Positions 35,701 through 45,900 of a stretch of 64,000 nucleotides of DNA are shown in pieces. A program made the position numbers and the translations under genes. Location of the stretch: contig BDSI01000006.1 of NCBI GenBank assembly GCA_003117195.1, positions 1,951,987 through 2,015,986 on the forward strand, given 5' to 3'. The notes below the pieces were generated by a model. It made no database searches. It was not told where the DNA came from and saw nothing but the letters and a program-made list of their open reading frames with translations. The stretch comes from Eudorina sp. 2006-703-Eu-15. Lineage: Eukaryota; Chlorophyta; Chlorophyceae; Chlamydomonadales; Volvocaceae. The first letter of the stretch is position 1. Each line of letters opens with the position of its first letter.

Positions 35701-37808
35701 TCGTGCACTGCCTGCCCACCGCGGCAGCCCCTGATAACCGCTGTGTGCCCCTGTCGAGCCAACCCAACCAAGCTGCCAGGGCCAGCCAGGTGGACCTCGC
35801 GGACCGCGTCCCCGAGGAGCCAGGAGGGTACACGTCGAAAGCTAGTCAGTGAAAGGTCATGGTCATGGTCAGCGAAAGGTCTCAAAGGAACTCATGGTCT
35901 GCGACGTGGGCACCGTTGCGGAGGTCGCCGGAGGCTCCTGCGCCCGTCAGGTCTCCGTTCAGGTTCCCAGCTCTGGATGGCAGCACCCTTTGTAGGTGTC
36001 TGCCAATGCGCTACAACACACACATACACAACCCCTCGCGGCTCAGTCCACCGGCACGCGCCTGCCCCTGCCCCCCTGCCCCTGGCCCTGCCCTCGCACT
36101 GCCCTTGTCATCTCCCTGCCCCCTGCCCGACCCCAGGGTCCCCACCTCCGCTCCAGGAAGGCCGCCTCCTTGGTCTTGCGCCGCTCCTCCGGCGGCTCCC
36201 GGGCCGCCAGCCGCTCCTGCAGCTCCACCGCGGTGGGGGTGCCCAGCCGAGAGGCGCGCTGCACGGCCGCGGCATCGGGCTCCGAAACCGCCAGCTGTCG
36301 GATGCAGCGCAGCAGGTGCCGCAGCGCCTGCGTCAGACCTGGGAGGCCGAGTGCGGCACCGGGTGAGCGGGGGGGTAAATGGGGACTTGATAGATATCAT
36401 GAAGCTGCGCTGGAGATCTCTTGCAGAGGTCCGGTCGGGATACGGTACAGTACCATACCGGGTGAGGGGAGGGGCGGGGGGCGGTAAACCGCACACTGGC
36501 AGGCACTGGGAAGGCCCACGTGCCACGTCCCCCTATGAGGGGAGGCGGCGAGGCCCAGTGGCCCAAGCCAGGACGGCGCCATGCACGCTCAGGCGGAAGC
36601 GGAGACAGACAGACAGTGCAACTCTCACCCCCCCGCGAGTTCCCCATCTGTATCCCTGTGACTCAGCGCACCCGGACATCGATCGCCGCGCTCCACCTTG
36701 TCCACGCAGGCCACGATGGCACGCACGGCCCCATCCACCCACCCACCCACCCACCCACCCACCCACGAACCCACCTGGCGCGGCCGCGTCCACGGTCGGC
36801 TGCGGCGCCACCGCCCAATCCCTCAGCACCCGCATCAGGTCTTGCATCGTGGCGTGGAAGTGGCCGCCCTCCCCCGCACCCGCCGACGCGCCGGGTGCCT
36901 TGTAGCGGCCGCTCACGAACGTGTACTTGAGCCGCCGGTCGGCGTTGCGCAGCTTGCGGTCGGGCAGATCGCGACTGAGCAGCTCCGCCTCCGCCACCGC
37001 CGCCACCTCCAGCGGCGGCAGGCTGAAGATGATGTCGGGGCGGCGCCTTGAGAAGGCCACAATGGCGTCCTTGACGTCGTCGTGCTGCTGGATGAGCAGC
37101 TCGCTGGGGGAGGGCGGAAGGGATGGCGGCGCCCAGCGGGGAGGGAGTGCGTGGTGAGGGGCATGACACGCAAAAACAGTGGACTGAGATGGCACCAGAG
37201 GGAAGGGGTGGTGGTCTGAGATGCCCAGCAGGGGAGGAAAAAGACAGGGAGAGGGTACGCCGGTGGAAAGTGGAGGGGTTGGTGAACCGTACTGCTCGGC
37301 ACGTACGGCCCTGACACTGCCGATATGCGGAGTAATCCCCTCACCAGGGCGTGTCTTTGCCTCCGAAATCGCCTTGCTCATGAAGGAATCGAAGAAAGTC
37401 ATACCACACGTCAAGCGTGGACGTCGCCGCATCATCCTGCTGTTCTGGACCCACTTCCGAGCTGATTCGCGTTGCAGCTGTGCTTGTGTCTCGCGTTGTG
37501 CCAGAGGTCAGAAATGTCCGAGTCCCGCCAACAATGAGTCCTTTGCTAACGGACGCCGCCACATCCCTGCCAGGCACTGTGCCAAATGCGATAGAGTTTG
37601 GAGATGCGATGTAACAACTACGTCGGAATGCTAGAACCGGACCGGCATGGTTGATTAAGCAAGTCGGCGCTAGAGGTTCGACTGTCAAACGAGGTTGCAC
37701 AGCACGGCTTGGTGCAAGCATCTTGGTAAAACTGCCTGCAGCTATCGTCCCCTGCTGTTGCTCCAAGGCATACAGCAATGCTCGAAATCGTTGTATGCCA
37801 CGGCTCAT
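32791..37808 (-). CDS. RanBP2-type zinc-finger protein, VAR3/OZ1-like, probably organellar
   Basis: Seven exons join in phase: 37345-37808 (ATG at 37808), 36775-37103, 36146-36338, 35235-35348, 34630-34943, 34094-34332 and 32791-33513; 791 residues. The first about 100 residues are basic and hydroxylated, like a plastid or mitochondrial transit peptide. Then come TLDVWYDFLRFLHEQGDF and, after an intron, SRRRPDIIFSLPPLEVAAVA followed by KYTFVSGRYK, similar in order to the N-terminal domain of plant VAR3. A RanBP2 zinc finger is split across exons 4-5 at residues 349-368 (W349, C351, C354, N358, C365, C368; GDWFCANCGAVNWRDKSRCF), a single finger by inspection. The tail is rich in Arg, Gly and Asp (RGG-like). 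Plant VAR3/OZ1 proteins act in chloroplast RNA editing and plastid development; that role is inferred here. The split of the finger by an intron is in phase and restores the last Cys. Confidence 0.72.
35133..35196. repeat. perfect 27-bp hairpin in an intron of the zinc-finger gene
   Basis: The left arm 35133-35159 and right arm 35170-35196 are exact reverse complements, separated by a 10-nt loop (GTGACGGGTT). It lies in the intron 34944-35234 of the minus-strand gene. Confidence 0.95.
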
Positions 37809-38532
37809 ACCGGGAACGGGACCAACTCGCCGAAGTAGACTAAGGAAGGCGACATGGAACAACAAATGCCATACATTTAAACCTGATTTGAAAGGATGGC
37901 ACCAGTGTCTCGTTGTAAGTGGAAACTTGCAACCACTTGCACGGCAAATAGACTGCGATGCCTTGGGCTGGTACTTTACATCATTGCAACAGAGCGATTG
38001 TCAATTGTGGTTGAAATTTGAGGAACTAATGTGTGCCCGCACCTCCACGATCGCTGCCAAGCATTACTAAGCCAAACTAACATCTATTTCGCGGACTGTA
38101 AACGGGACGCATAGACTGCAGTAACAGAAATTAATCTATGTTATAGTTGCCCATGTAAACGCAGGCGCCCGGGCAGCAACCCGCTTCTTGCCAGGACTAG
38201 CACAACCGACAGGAACCGACCGACCAACGACAGCTTTACTAATCTTGCGTGCCCGCCTGACGCATCTTCTTGAAACCGCCCGCTGCGAGATGTCCCCTGA
38301 AACTGTCACAAGACAACCAGAAAACACACAGTGCCATCCATGGCAAAATTTCTGCCACGTACGCTACGCACGACCCTTATCCCTACACCGACGTCGCACC
38401 CAATCCATGGCCACAACACTCGAACGCGTGAACGCATCGCATCGCCCATATGTTCGTAGTATGACCTCACCCTGCTCCCATCCCCCTGCTTAAAGATGTA
38501 GGTCCTGCTAACCCGCCCCAAGCTCCGCAGCT
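37809..38532 (-). other. 3' UTR of 6-phosphogluconolactonase and promoter of the zinc-finger gene
   Basis: No coding exon was found. A minus-strand TGTAA at 37976-37980 lies 553 nt after the phosphogluconolactonase stop and about 170 nt before the next ATG, so the two tandem genes are closely packed. Confidence 0.5.
37976..37980 (-). promoter_or_regulatory. TGTAA poly(A) signal (minus strand), candidate
   Basis: TTACA on +, the candidate signal for the gene ending at 38533. It was the clearest one seen in this interval by eye. Confidence 0.5.
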
Positions 38533-39642
38533 TCAGAACGAGCTGCGTGGGAACTCCTTGCCATCGCCCCAGCTTGCAACATCCAACAGCTCCGCCGACG
38601 CCACGTCCAGCACCCACTTGAGCTTGCCGCCCTTGGGCCGAACCAGCTGCGCCGGCAGCGCGCCTGGCAGCGACTGCACCTCCAGAACGCGCTGCACGAT
38701 CTCCCGCTTGCCCTCACCAAGCGCCACGATGGCGACCTCCTTGGCGGCATTGATCACTGGCATCGTGAAGGTAATGCGCTCCGGCGGCGGCTTGGGCGAG
38801 TTCTTCACCGGCAGGACCCAGCCCTTCTTGGCCGAGGTCTCAGGCCGGTTGGGGAACAGCGACGCAACATGGCCGTCCGGGCCGACGCCTAGCAGGATCA
38901 GGTCGAAGACTGGAAGCGCGCTGTCAGCGGTGCGCGGCAGGGCGGACGCAGGAATGCTGATGAGGCGGCCCTCGTACTGGGTGGCTGCCTGCTCCACGGG
39001 GAGGCCCTCAGCGATGGCGTAGACCTGCGCCGGCGCGATGGGCACCTTCGACAGGAGCGCCTCCTGGACAGCCTTGTAAGTGCTGTCGGGCGAGGTGTGC
39101 GGCACGTTGCGCTCATCGACGAAAAAGATGTGGGTCTTCGCCCAGTTGATGCCTTTAGCGTTGGCAAGCGGCGCCAGAAGCGCCGGCAGCGAGCCACCAG
39201 AGAGGACCAGCGTGAAGGCGCCCTTGGCTTTGACAGCGGCCTCGGCGGCCTCGACGACTAGTTTCGTAAGCCCGGCCTGCGCCTTCTCGGCCGTCACGTA
39301 CAGCAAGACTGACGTATCGGTCTCGGTATCGTGATACTGGAATTGGTGCGGAACGAGGTCGAGGCCAGGGCCCTTGGAGACACTGATTGGCGCGACTGTT
39401 CCGCTGGCCATGAGGTGCGCGCCCATAACCGGGGGAATACCGTTCGACCACTGTCCGTTGTTCGGAATCAAATTAACAAACGGCTTGCCGTCGTCAGCGC
39501 CCTCCTGCTTCCGCTGCTCGAGCGGCGCCTTCTCAGGAAGTGGGGTGGAAGCAGGTGGCGCAGCTTGGCAGCGAATGACCCGAAATGCACTCTGTCGGGC
39601 CGAAACGCAGGGCTTCTGGCTGATCCGGGTGTTGGCCAGCAT
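38533..39642 (-). CDS. PGL: 6-phosphogluconolactonase, plastid-targeted
   Basis: Single uninterrupted frame of 369 residues from the ATG at 39642 to the TGA at 38533. It hydrolyses 6-phosphoglucono-1,5-lactone to 6-phosphogluconate in the oxidative pentose-phosphate pathway (EC 3.1.1.31). Family motifs of the glucosamine/6-phosphogluconolactonase fold are clear: TLVLSGGSLPALLAPL, FFVDERNVPHTSPDSTYKAV, LLGVGPDGHVASLFPNRPET and PPERITFTMPVINAAK. The first roughly 55 residues (MLANTRISQKPCVSARQSAF...) are Arg/Ser/Ala-rich and look like a chloroplast transit peptide. Mature length (about 260-310) fits the family. It is the only fully resolved intronless gene in the window. It is divergent from the p47 gene with 272 bp between the start codons. 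Confidence 0.97.
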   Translation of the reverse strand: MLANTRISQKPCVSARQSAFRVIRCQAAPPASTPLPEKAPLEQRKQEGADDGKPFVNLIPNNGQWSNGIPPVMGAHLMASGTVAPISVSKGPGLDLVPHQFQYHDTETDTSVLLYVTAEKAQAGLTKLVVEAAEAAVKAKGAFTLVLSGGSLPALLAPLANAKGINWAKTHIFFVDERNVPHTSPDSTYKAVQEALLSKVPIAPAQVYAIAEGLPVEQAATQYEGRLISIPASALPRTADSALPVFDLILLGVGPDGHVASLFPNRPETSAKKGWVLPVKNSPKPPPERITFTMPVINAAKEVAIVALGEGKREIVQRVLEVQSLPGALPAQLVRPKGGKLKWVLDVASAELLDVASWGDGKEFPRSSF

Positions 39643-39914
39643 GGCTAATGTCGGCGGTCACTGCGACCACTTCACAATTTGCCCCAGGGTATGCGACCTC
39701 TCTCCTAAATTCTATGACAATACCTAGACAATGTGTTACGGCATGTTGTCTCCTCTGTCCTCTCAATATCGTCCTTGAAAGTACGACAATGTTGACATGA
39801 CCCTTTGGCCTCGACTGGAAGGTAGTCAATGTAAAAATAAAGTTATTCACCACAATTGATTGCATTTGGACGCGAAACCATTGTTACTTGTGTTTTTGGT
39901 TTTCGTGCCGCACC
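39643..39914. promoter_or_regulatory. bidirectional promoter region (PGL / p47)
   Basis: 272 bp between two divergent start codons, clearly less GC-rich than the flanking coding DNA. It must carry both 5' UTRs and core promoters. No individual element is certain. Confidence 0.55.
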
Positions 39915-42055
39915 ATGGCGAATGTGAAGAGCTTGAGCGACCTTAACGAAGGTGACGACGACAAGGGGGGCAAATTCAACGATTACTACGCGGGGGGAGA
40001 AAAGAGGTGCGTTGTGTTCCAAAGATCTAGGCGCAAGGTGACCAAGGGCACTTGGTGCGCATTATGCATTACATGTCTGCATGTCTACATATGAATTCTT
40101 CTTGCAGCGGCCAGCTGCTTCGCGGAGCTCCGGAGGACGAGTCGGTAGGTGCTTTCGACAGTCAAGTTAGCGTGTTCGCATATTCGTCGGGTTTTCCTAG
40201 TATTTGGTTGTGTGCAGGATGGAGATGACGAAGACCGTGTTGGGCAGCTCTTCAACCGCGCTAGGCAAGCGGGTGCGCAGGCGGGAAGCTCCTCCGACCT
40301 TCCAGGGCAGGGCAGCAAGGCGTTTCAAGGCCAGGGCCATACCCTTGGAGGTGGACCTGTTCCGGTAAGAACTCATTCTTATATGAGAAAGTCTTGGGAG
40401 GTTGTGACTTGCATATATGGCATTATACCTTTCCCAAACAAGGCGTCAGTACCCACCCACACAGGGTCTTAATCCAACCATCCACCGTGTACATCTTGCC
40501 TTGTTCGGCCTTGCTCGGTTGCCCGAATCTCTAAAATATCGTTTGGCGGGTATGGTCCCCAGAGCAAACCACCGCCGGAGCAAGAGGGCCCGCGTAATCA
40601 CGTCATCACGTTCTACAATAATGGTATCTTCACAGTGGACAATGGGCCACCGCGACATGTCGAGGACCCCGCGAATGCACGTTTCATCGAGAGCATTTCC
40701 AAGGTATGGCGCAGAGTTCGCAAGCAGAGCACGTGCATGATGGCTAGGGTTCTAGGGTTTTGTTGAGTACTCAACCGGTCTGATGTTTGTTGTTACCGTC
40801 TAGTGGGAGACCGTGACATGCGAAATAGTCAACAATGCTGTAGGAGGCACAGAAGAACACGCTGAACCGTGCTGTTTAGGTTCGCCCCTTAAGTAAGTTC
40901 TGGGCCCACTACAGGGTGAGTGCCCGGAGGAGCTGGAGACAGGCAAGCACGGAGTTCCGGTGAGATGCGTGGCAGTGTGGCGCGGGGGTCTTGCGGGACA
41001 GGAGACTGTCTTCTGCCGCCGGTTCGGGTACAGGGCTGGCAATCATTGGGGACCGGCGCGGGCAGCTGGAAATGTACCTGGGGTTGCATCGTACGCGCGT
41101 ACTGAAGAGAACCATCGACCGTCAGCAAAAAACTCCATTGTGATGCAACGAACTTGACCCCAGCACCGTCGGAGGAACCCATGGGCTGAGGTGTCGTACT
41201 ACAGGGATATGCGTCTTAAGCCAAAATGTGCCAAACATGTGGTCGTCGTCCACGTTCAGCCGCGTAACATTTATGGCACGTGAGACGATATGCGTTTTAC
41301 TTGGGACCTGTCCAGGTGACGGTGAACCTGATGCGCAAGGAGGAGCCATACGCTGAGCCGGAGAAGTCCACGCAGTAGGTTACAGCGTGGAATCGCTTAC
41401 ACCGGTGGGCTGAGGCAGTCGGCTGCAGTCTGTATGATAGCGTGCGACTACTGATGTGCATGCTGGACGCTCCAACATGATTACACAACACACGCACATC
41501 ACTTACCTATTACCATTTTATCACCGCCAGGTACTTCACGGGCACGGGCCGGACTTTGGGCGGCTCGGCGGGGGCCTCCTCGAGCGCGGCGAAACCTGCA
41601 GCTGAGAGTGTCTCGGCCGGCGAGTGGAAGGGCGTCGACGAGTCCAAGCCGACCACATCCTTACAGCTTCGGCTGCCCGACGGATCGCGAATGGTAGCCC
41701 GCTTCAACCACACCCACAGTGTGCGGGACATTCGGCGGTTCGTTCGTGCGTCGCGGCCGGACTTGACGGTGAGTGACCTTGCGATGTCCCGATAAGACTC
41801 TTGGTCTCTTGTTGCGCTCGCGATGGTCGGTAACGGACAGGGTCATTGTTCAAAGCAGCCCAGGCCCTGCATCCGCGTGGGTTTACTTGCAAAGCGCACA
41901 CCATGCACACCATCAACGTTTCGACGTCACAAATTTGCACATCGCAGGCAGCGTATCAGCTGATGACCGCGTTCCCCAACAAGGTCATCGAAGGCGAGGA
42001 CCAAACGCTGGAGGCAGCGGGTCTCCTGAACGCAGTAATCATTTTGAAGCATTAG
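39915..42055 (+). CDS. p47-like SEP-UBX cofactor of CDC48/p97
   Basis: Eight exons join in phase: 39915-40006, 40108-40144, 40218-40364, 40563-40703, 40916-40960, 41316-41374, 41531-41768 and 41948-42055 (TAG); 288 residues. The start MANVKSLSDLNEGDDDKGGK resembles the region just after the UBA domain of p47/NSFL1C. It is followed by YYAGGEKSGQLLRG. A SEP domain (about residues 100-165) has HVITFYNNGIFTVDNGPPR, NARFIESISKGECPEEL and VTVNLMRKEEPY. The UBX domain (about 208-288) has TSLQLRLPDGSRMVARFN, TAFPNKVIEGEDQTLEAAGL and LLNAVIILKH. It has the p47-type FPN loop instead of the FPR of many UBX proteins. There is no N-terminal UBA, as in yeast/plant short forms, so direct ubiquitin binding is not expected. 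Inferred role: recruiting CDC48 to membrane fusion or protein extraction. Confidence 0.94.
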
Positions 42056-42998
42056 CGTGATGCGAGACGCAGGAGGGCCGTTGGAACTGGTTGTTGGCGT
42101 CGGTTGCGTAACCCTTTGCGAACCGGGGTCAAGGAGTTGGAAGCGTCTGAGGAAATGCCGTGGGCACTCACAGGGCAGCCCATTTTACAGCAGAACCGTG
42201 TACTTGAGTAGGTCCGTGGAGCCTGAAAGTTTGACGGCTCTTGGGAGGCCTTAGCAAGGCCAGCGGTTGGTGGTTGACTCGGAACATGATTTGCTCACGA
42301 CATTTGCTCAGGTCTAGGCGTGGCCCAGACCTGATCTGTAACTGGTGGATCCAATCACGTGGCTGCTACTCTTAAGCCGATTGTAGTGATTTCTACGCGT
42401 GGAGGGCATCGGTACATACGGACTAATACATGACAGATCAATTATTCTGTTCTAAGCCGTTAGGGTTAGGGTTTGGTACCTGACGTACGATGCACCAGCG
42501 ATTGAAATCATTTGTTGCCTGGCAAACTTCTAAACCTCTTGGTGGCACCCTGAAGGAGTCGTAGGCATGATTATACAGCCCGCGGCGCGGATCGAGAGTA
42601 AAAGTGCGCCTGTCAGCCGGAAAATTCCAATTCCCTGGCCGACATACTGCTCCGGTCATCCATTACCAGGGGAAAGTCAACATACTGTGTTTCTACCATT
42701 TGGATCATTAAATAGCATATCGTAATATTTTCTAACGAACACAGCGCTCGCGGTACAGAGTAACCTACGGCATTGAGCAGCGCAGCCTGCCAATAGTCAG
42801 CGTCGGCGCATGCATAACTTTTTATATGCGCCATAGTCCTTGCTTGCATACGCGCATGCAGGTACTGCATGTGTGACGTGATATAATCCTCGCATGAAAG
42901 CATTATCTTGTATAATGCTGTGCGTTACATTTTGCAAATATGACATTCACGGCAGTGTAGCTGCAATTTAGAAGGTAGCGCCTAAGTCGGTAGGCGAT
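42056..42998 (+). other. p47 3' UTR and upstream region of the antiporter gene
   Basis: Non-coding and relatively AT-rich. A TGTAA lies at 42337-42341. A telomere-like run TTAGGGTTAGGGTTT is at 460-474 of the 42-kb block (42460-42474). The remainder up to 42998 is the probable promoter and 5' UTR of the antiporter. Confidence 0.5.
42337..42341 (+). promoter_or_regulatory. TGTAA poly(A) signal
   Basis: Lies 282 nt after the TAG of the p47 gene. Spacing and motif fit green-algal polyadenylation. Confidence 0.6.
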
Positions 42999-45900
42999 AT
43001 GGAAGGGATATTCAACTCAGTTAGTTATGCGCTGCGTCTATTGCTCAGCGGAGGAGGTGAACCAGCCGCAGGTTCTTTCTACTGCTTGGATAAGAATGTG
43101 ACGTATGAGCACCGCGTTGACAACCCTGAGGGCTGGTAAGTGCGCCCACTACGGAGATGTGATGTCTCTCAAAAGTCGTCGGCAAGGTTTTAATTCACAA
43201 GTATATTGCTTACCCCTCTCACCGAACACATGACGTACAAACCGCCCTCCGAATCCGCTGTTCAAATGAGGCGACGTGTCGGGGGGCCCTTCTGGGAGAC
43301 ACACGGGCATCCGTCGACCGTGCCCCAACCTGCGATTCCATCGACCCGCCCTGCAACAAACGCTCCCGCAGGAACTGGTGTTTGGTACCCGATGGCGGCT
43401 ATGATGCAGTCTTCTTCGCGGGGGTGGCCATCGCTGTCATGTGTTTGGCCTCCCCCCGCTGGGACGCGCTCATCGTCCTCTTCTTTGGGGGCATCTACTT
43501 TACGTTCTCTTACTACTGGAACCTGGAGCATGTCAGCAACGCGGTCATGCTGTGGCTGGGCATGCGCCCTGCAGATATCTTCGTGTACGTGTTCTTACCG
43601 CCCTTCCTTTTGGATCTGTCCGTGCGTATCGACTTCTTCATGCTGAAGAAGGTGTGTGGGCGCATTTGTGGGTCGGGGACTCCGGGAGGGGCTGGTGCGA
43701 ATACTGCCTGGGGCTCGCGGTCGGCGGTATGCCGAAAAAGCGGTTGGCGGTATGTGGCTCGCGGTCGGCGGTATGCCAAAAAAGCCCAGCAGTTGGAGCG
43801 GGAGTAGGGGACTGCTCGAGGCCCTCACTCAACGAGGGCGTGAAGTCGGTTCGAGCATGCACATGCAAGTACATATCGGCGCCAATAGCCGGTCGTAGAG
43901 GCCAGCGCTGTGTTGTTGTGCACGCGGCAGCAGCCGCGGCTGACAAGGATTACGGCGAGGAGAGGCGATATCCCTGCAACGCCCTGTGGGGACCGCTGCA
44001 TCTCAAGGGGCCGCTGTTCGGCTTCAGCTGTGCGTTGGGTGTGGCCCTGTCCCTGCCGATTTGGGTCGTGCCCAAATGGGACCTAACCTCGCACGGCAGC
44101 TGCGGGCTTCCTCCGATGAAAGGTGAACTTCATCATGCCGACAGCAGGCAGATGCGACGGATCGACTGCCCAGCTGGATTGCGGGTCTGGTGCGGGTGCA
44201 CCATCCCGGCAAGTGAACGTCCGGTGAAAGCGTGTTCTGATGTAGCACGTATGGGACGGCCCCCGCTTGGTGGCCCCAACCCCTGCCACGATGTCTTTTT
44301 CGGGGGGCCGGTAAAACAGACACGGGGCCGCGTTCCTTCTTCCGAAACCGGCGACCGCGGCACCATCCGCTCGCACATGGGACAGTCTGGAGTCGTCCAG
44401 GAGGCTCTTCAGTCTTTACCCAGCTATGGGTCAGTCACACCCTGTTCGCCACCCCGGTCAGTGCCTCAGATGGCGCCGAGTACGATTGTCGCACCAAATT
44501 GATAACCGCCAATGTTGGTATGCACGAAGACGGCGCAGCGTTGACCCCCCAAAGACAAAAGTTGTAGAAGCTGGTTGGCGCTTCCCCTTATGTCAATAAA
44601 GACTGCGCTCCCCCCCCTCCGCTCGACATGCCTGCGCCTGCACCGGCTTCTTGGTGTTCTTGACGGGTAATAGCCCCTGGCCGCCCTAGCCCCATCTCTG
44701 ACCCTTCTCCTGTTCCCCGCCCACCCCAGGTCGGTTTCAACGTGGCCTTCATGGCGTTCTTCATGGTGGGCGCTTCGGCCCTGATCCTCATCCCCTTCAT
44801 GCTGTACGCGCTCGACCTCCAAGCGTCAGGCTGGACGGCGGGTTACGTGGCTCTGTTCGGCTCCATGATCGCGTCCACGGACGCGGCCTCCGTGTCGGCC
44901 GTGTTGCGCTCTGGTGAGGCGGGGCCGGAAGCATGGCATGGCGATGTATGCAGCTCGCCGCTTTGCTGTAATCCACATTTGGGATGGTGGTGGTGGTGGT
45001 GGTGGTGGTGATGCTGGCTCTGCGTGGTGTGTTTTTGGTTCAGCTGAGGCTTCGCACCCTACCAACCTTAATAAGTTTGTACGCGGTCCTGCAAGTGTGC
45101 ATGCGTCAGGGCGAATCATAGTGCCCCCTTGCGCTGCCCTCCCCCACCCGCCTGTTCTTTGGGTTTATTGCTTTTTCAATTTAATCCCCCACCCCCCGGA
45201 CAACCCAGGTGGCGGTCCTGAGATCCTGTCCGTGATCCTGGAGGGCGAGTCGCTGTTCAACGACGCGTCGTCTCTGACGCTGTTTGAGATTTTCAAGGAG
45301 GTGGTCCTCGAGGACACAAAGACCACGCTGGCGCACGACCTGCGCGGCATCGTGGTGATGACCATCTGGTCCGCCTTCACGGGGATCTGCATCGGCCTGG
45401 CCATGGGCATACTCACCAGGTGTGGATGTGGGCGGCGGGGTGGCTTGCAGCCCGACCCCGAACTGGGTCGCTGCCCGAACCCGGTCTGGGCCGCGCTGCC
45501 CGATGCTGATGTGGGCCGTTGCCTGATCTGGGTTTCAGCCTGCTGGGCTTTGGCGGTGGCGACGAGGCTACCTGGGTGGCCAGCTGCTGGCAGCTGGCGG
45601 GCAATGGCTGCACCAGCCACGGGAGCCAGGGCCTTGTCTGATGGCTGATGTGCGCAGCCAGTGCAATTGGATTCCTCTGAAGCTGCCGGGGGTCCGTCGT
45701 TTACATGATGGAAATTCCATCCCCGCCTGCTATGGGCTTTTACCCGGTGACACGATGCGCAGGGCAAGGATTGCGCTGTCAGGGTTTTACACAGATTTTG
45801 GGCACGGCAACCGAACTGGTCTCGCCTCGCGGCGGGCGGCGTGTGCTCAGCGCGTACTATCGGTACCGGCTGGCGCCTTCGTTTGCATTCCTGCAGCCCC

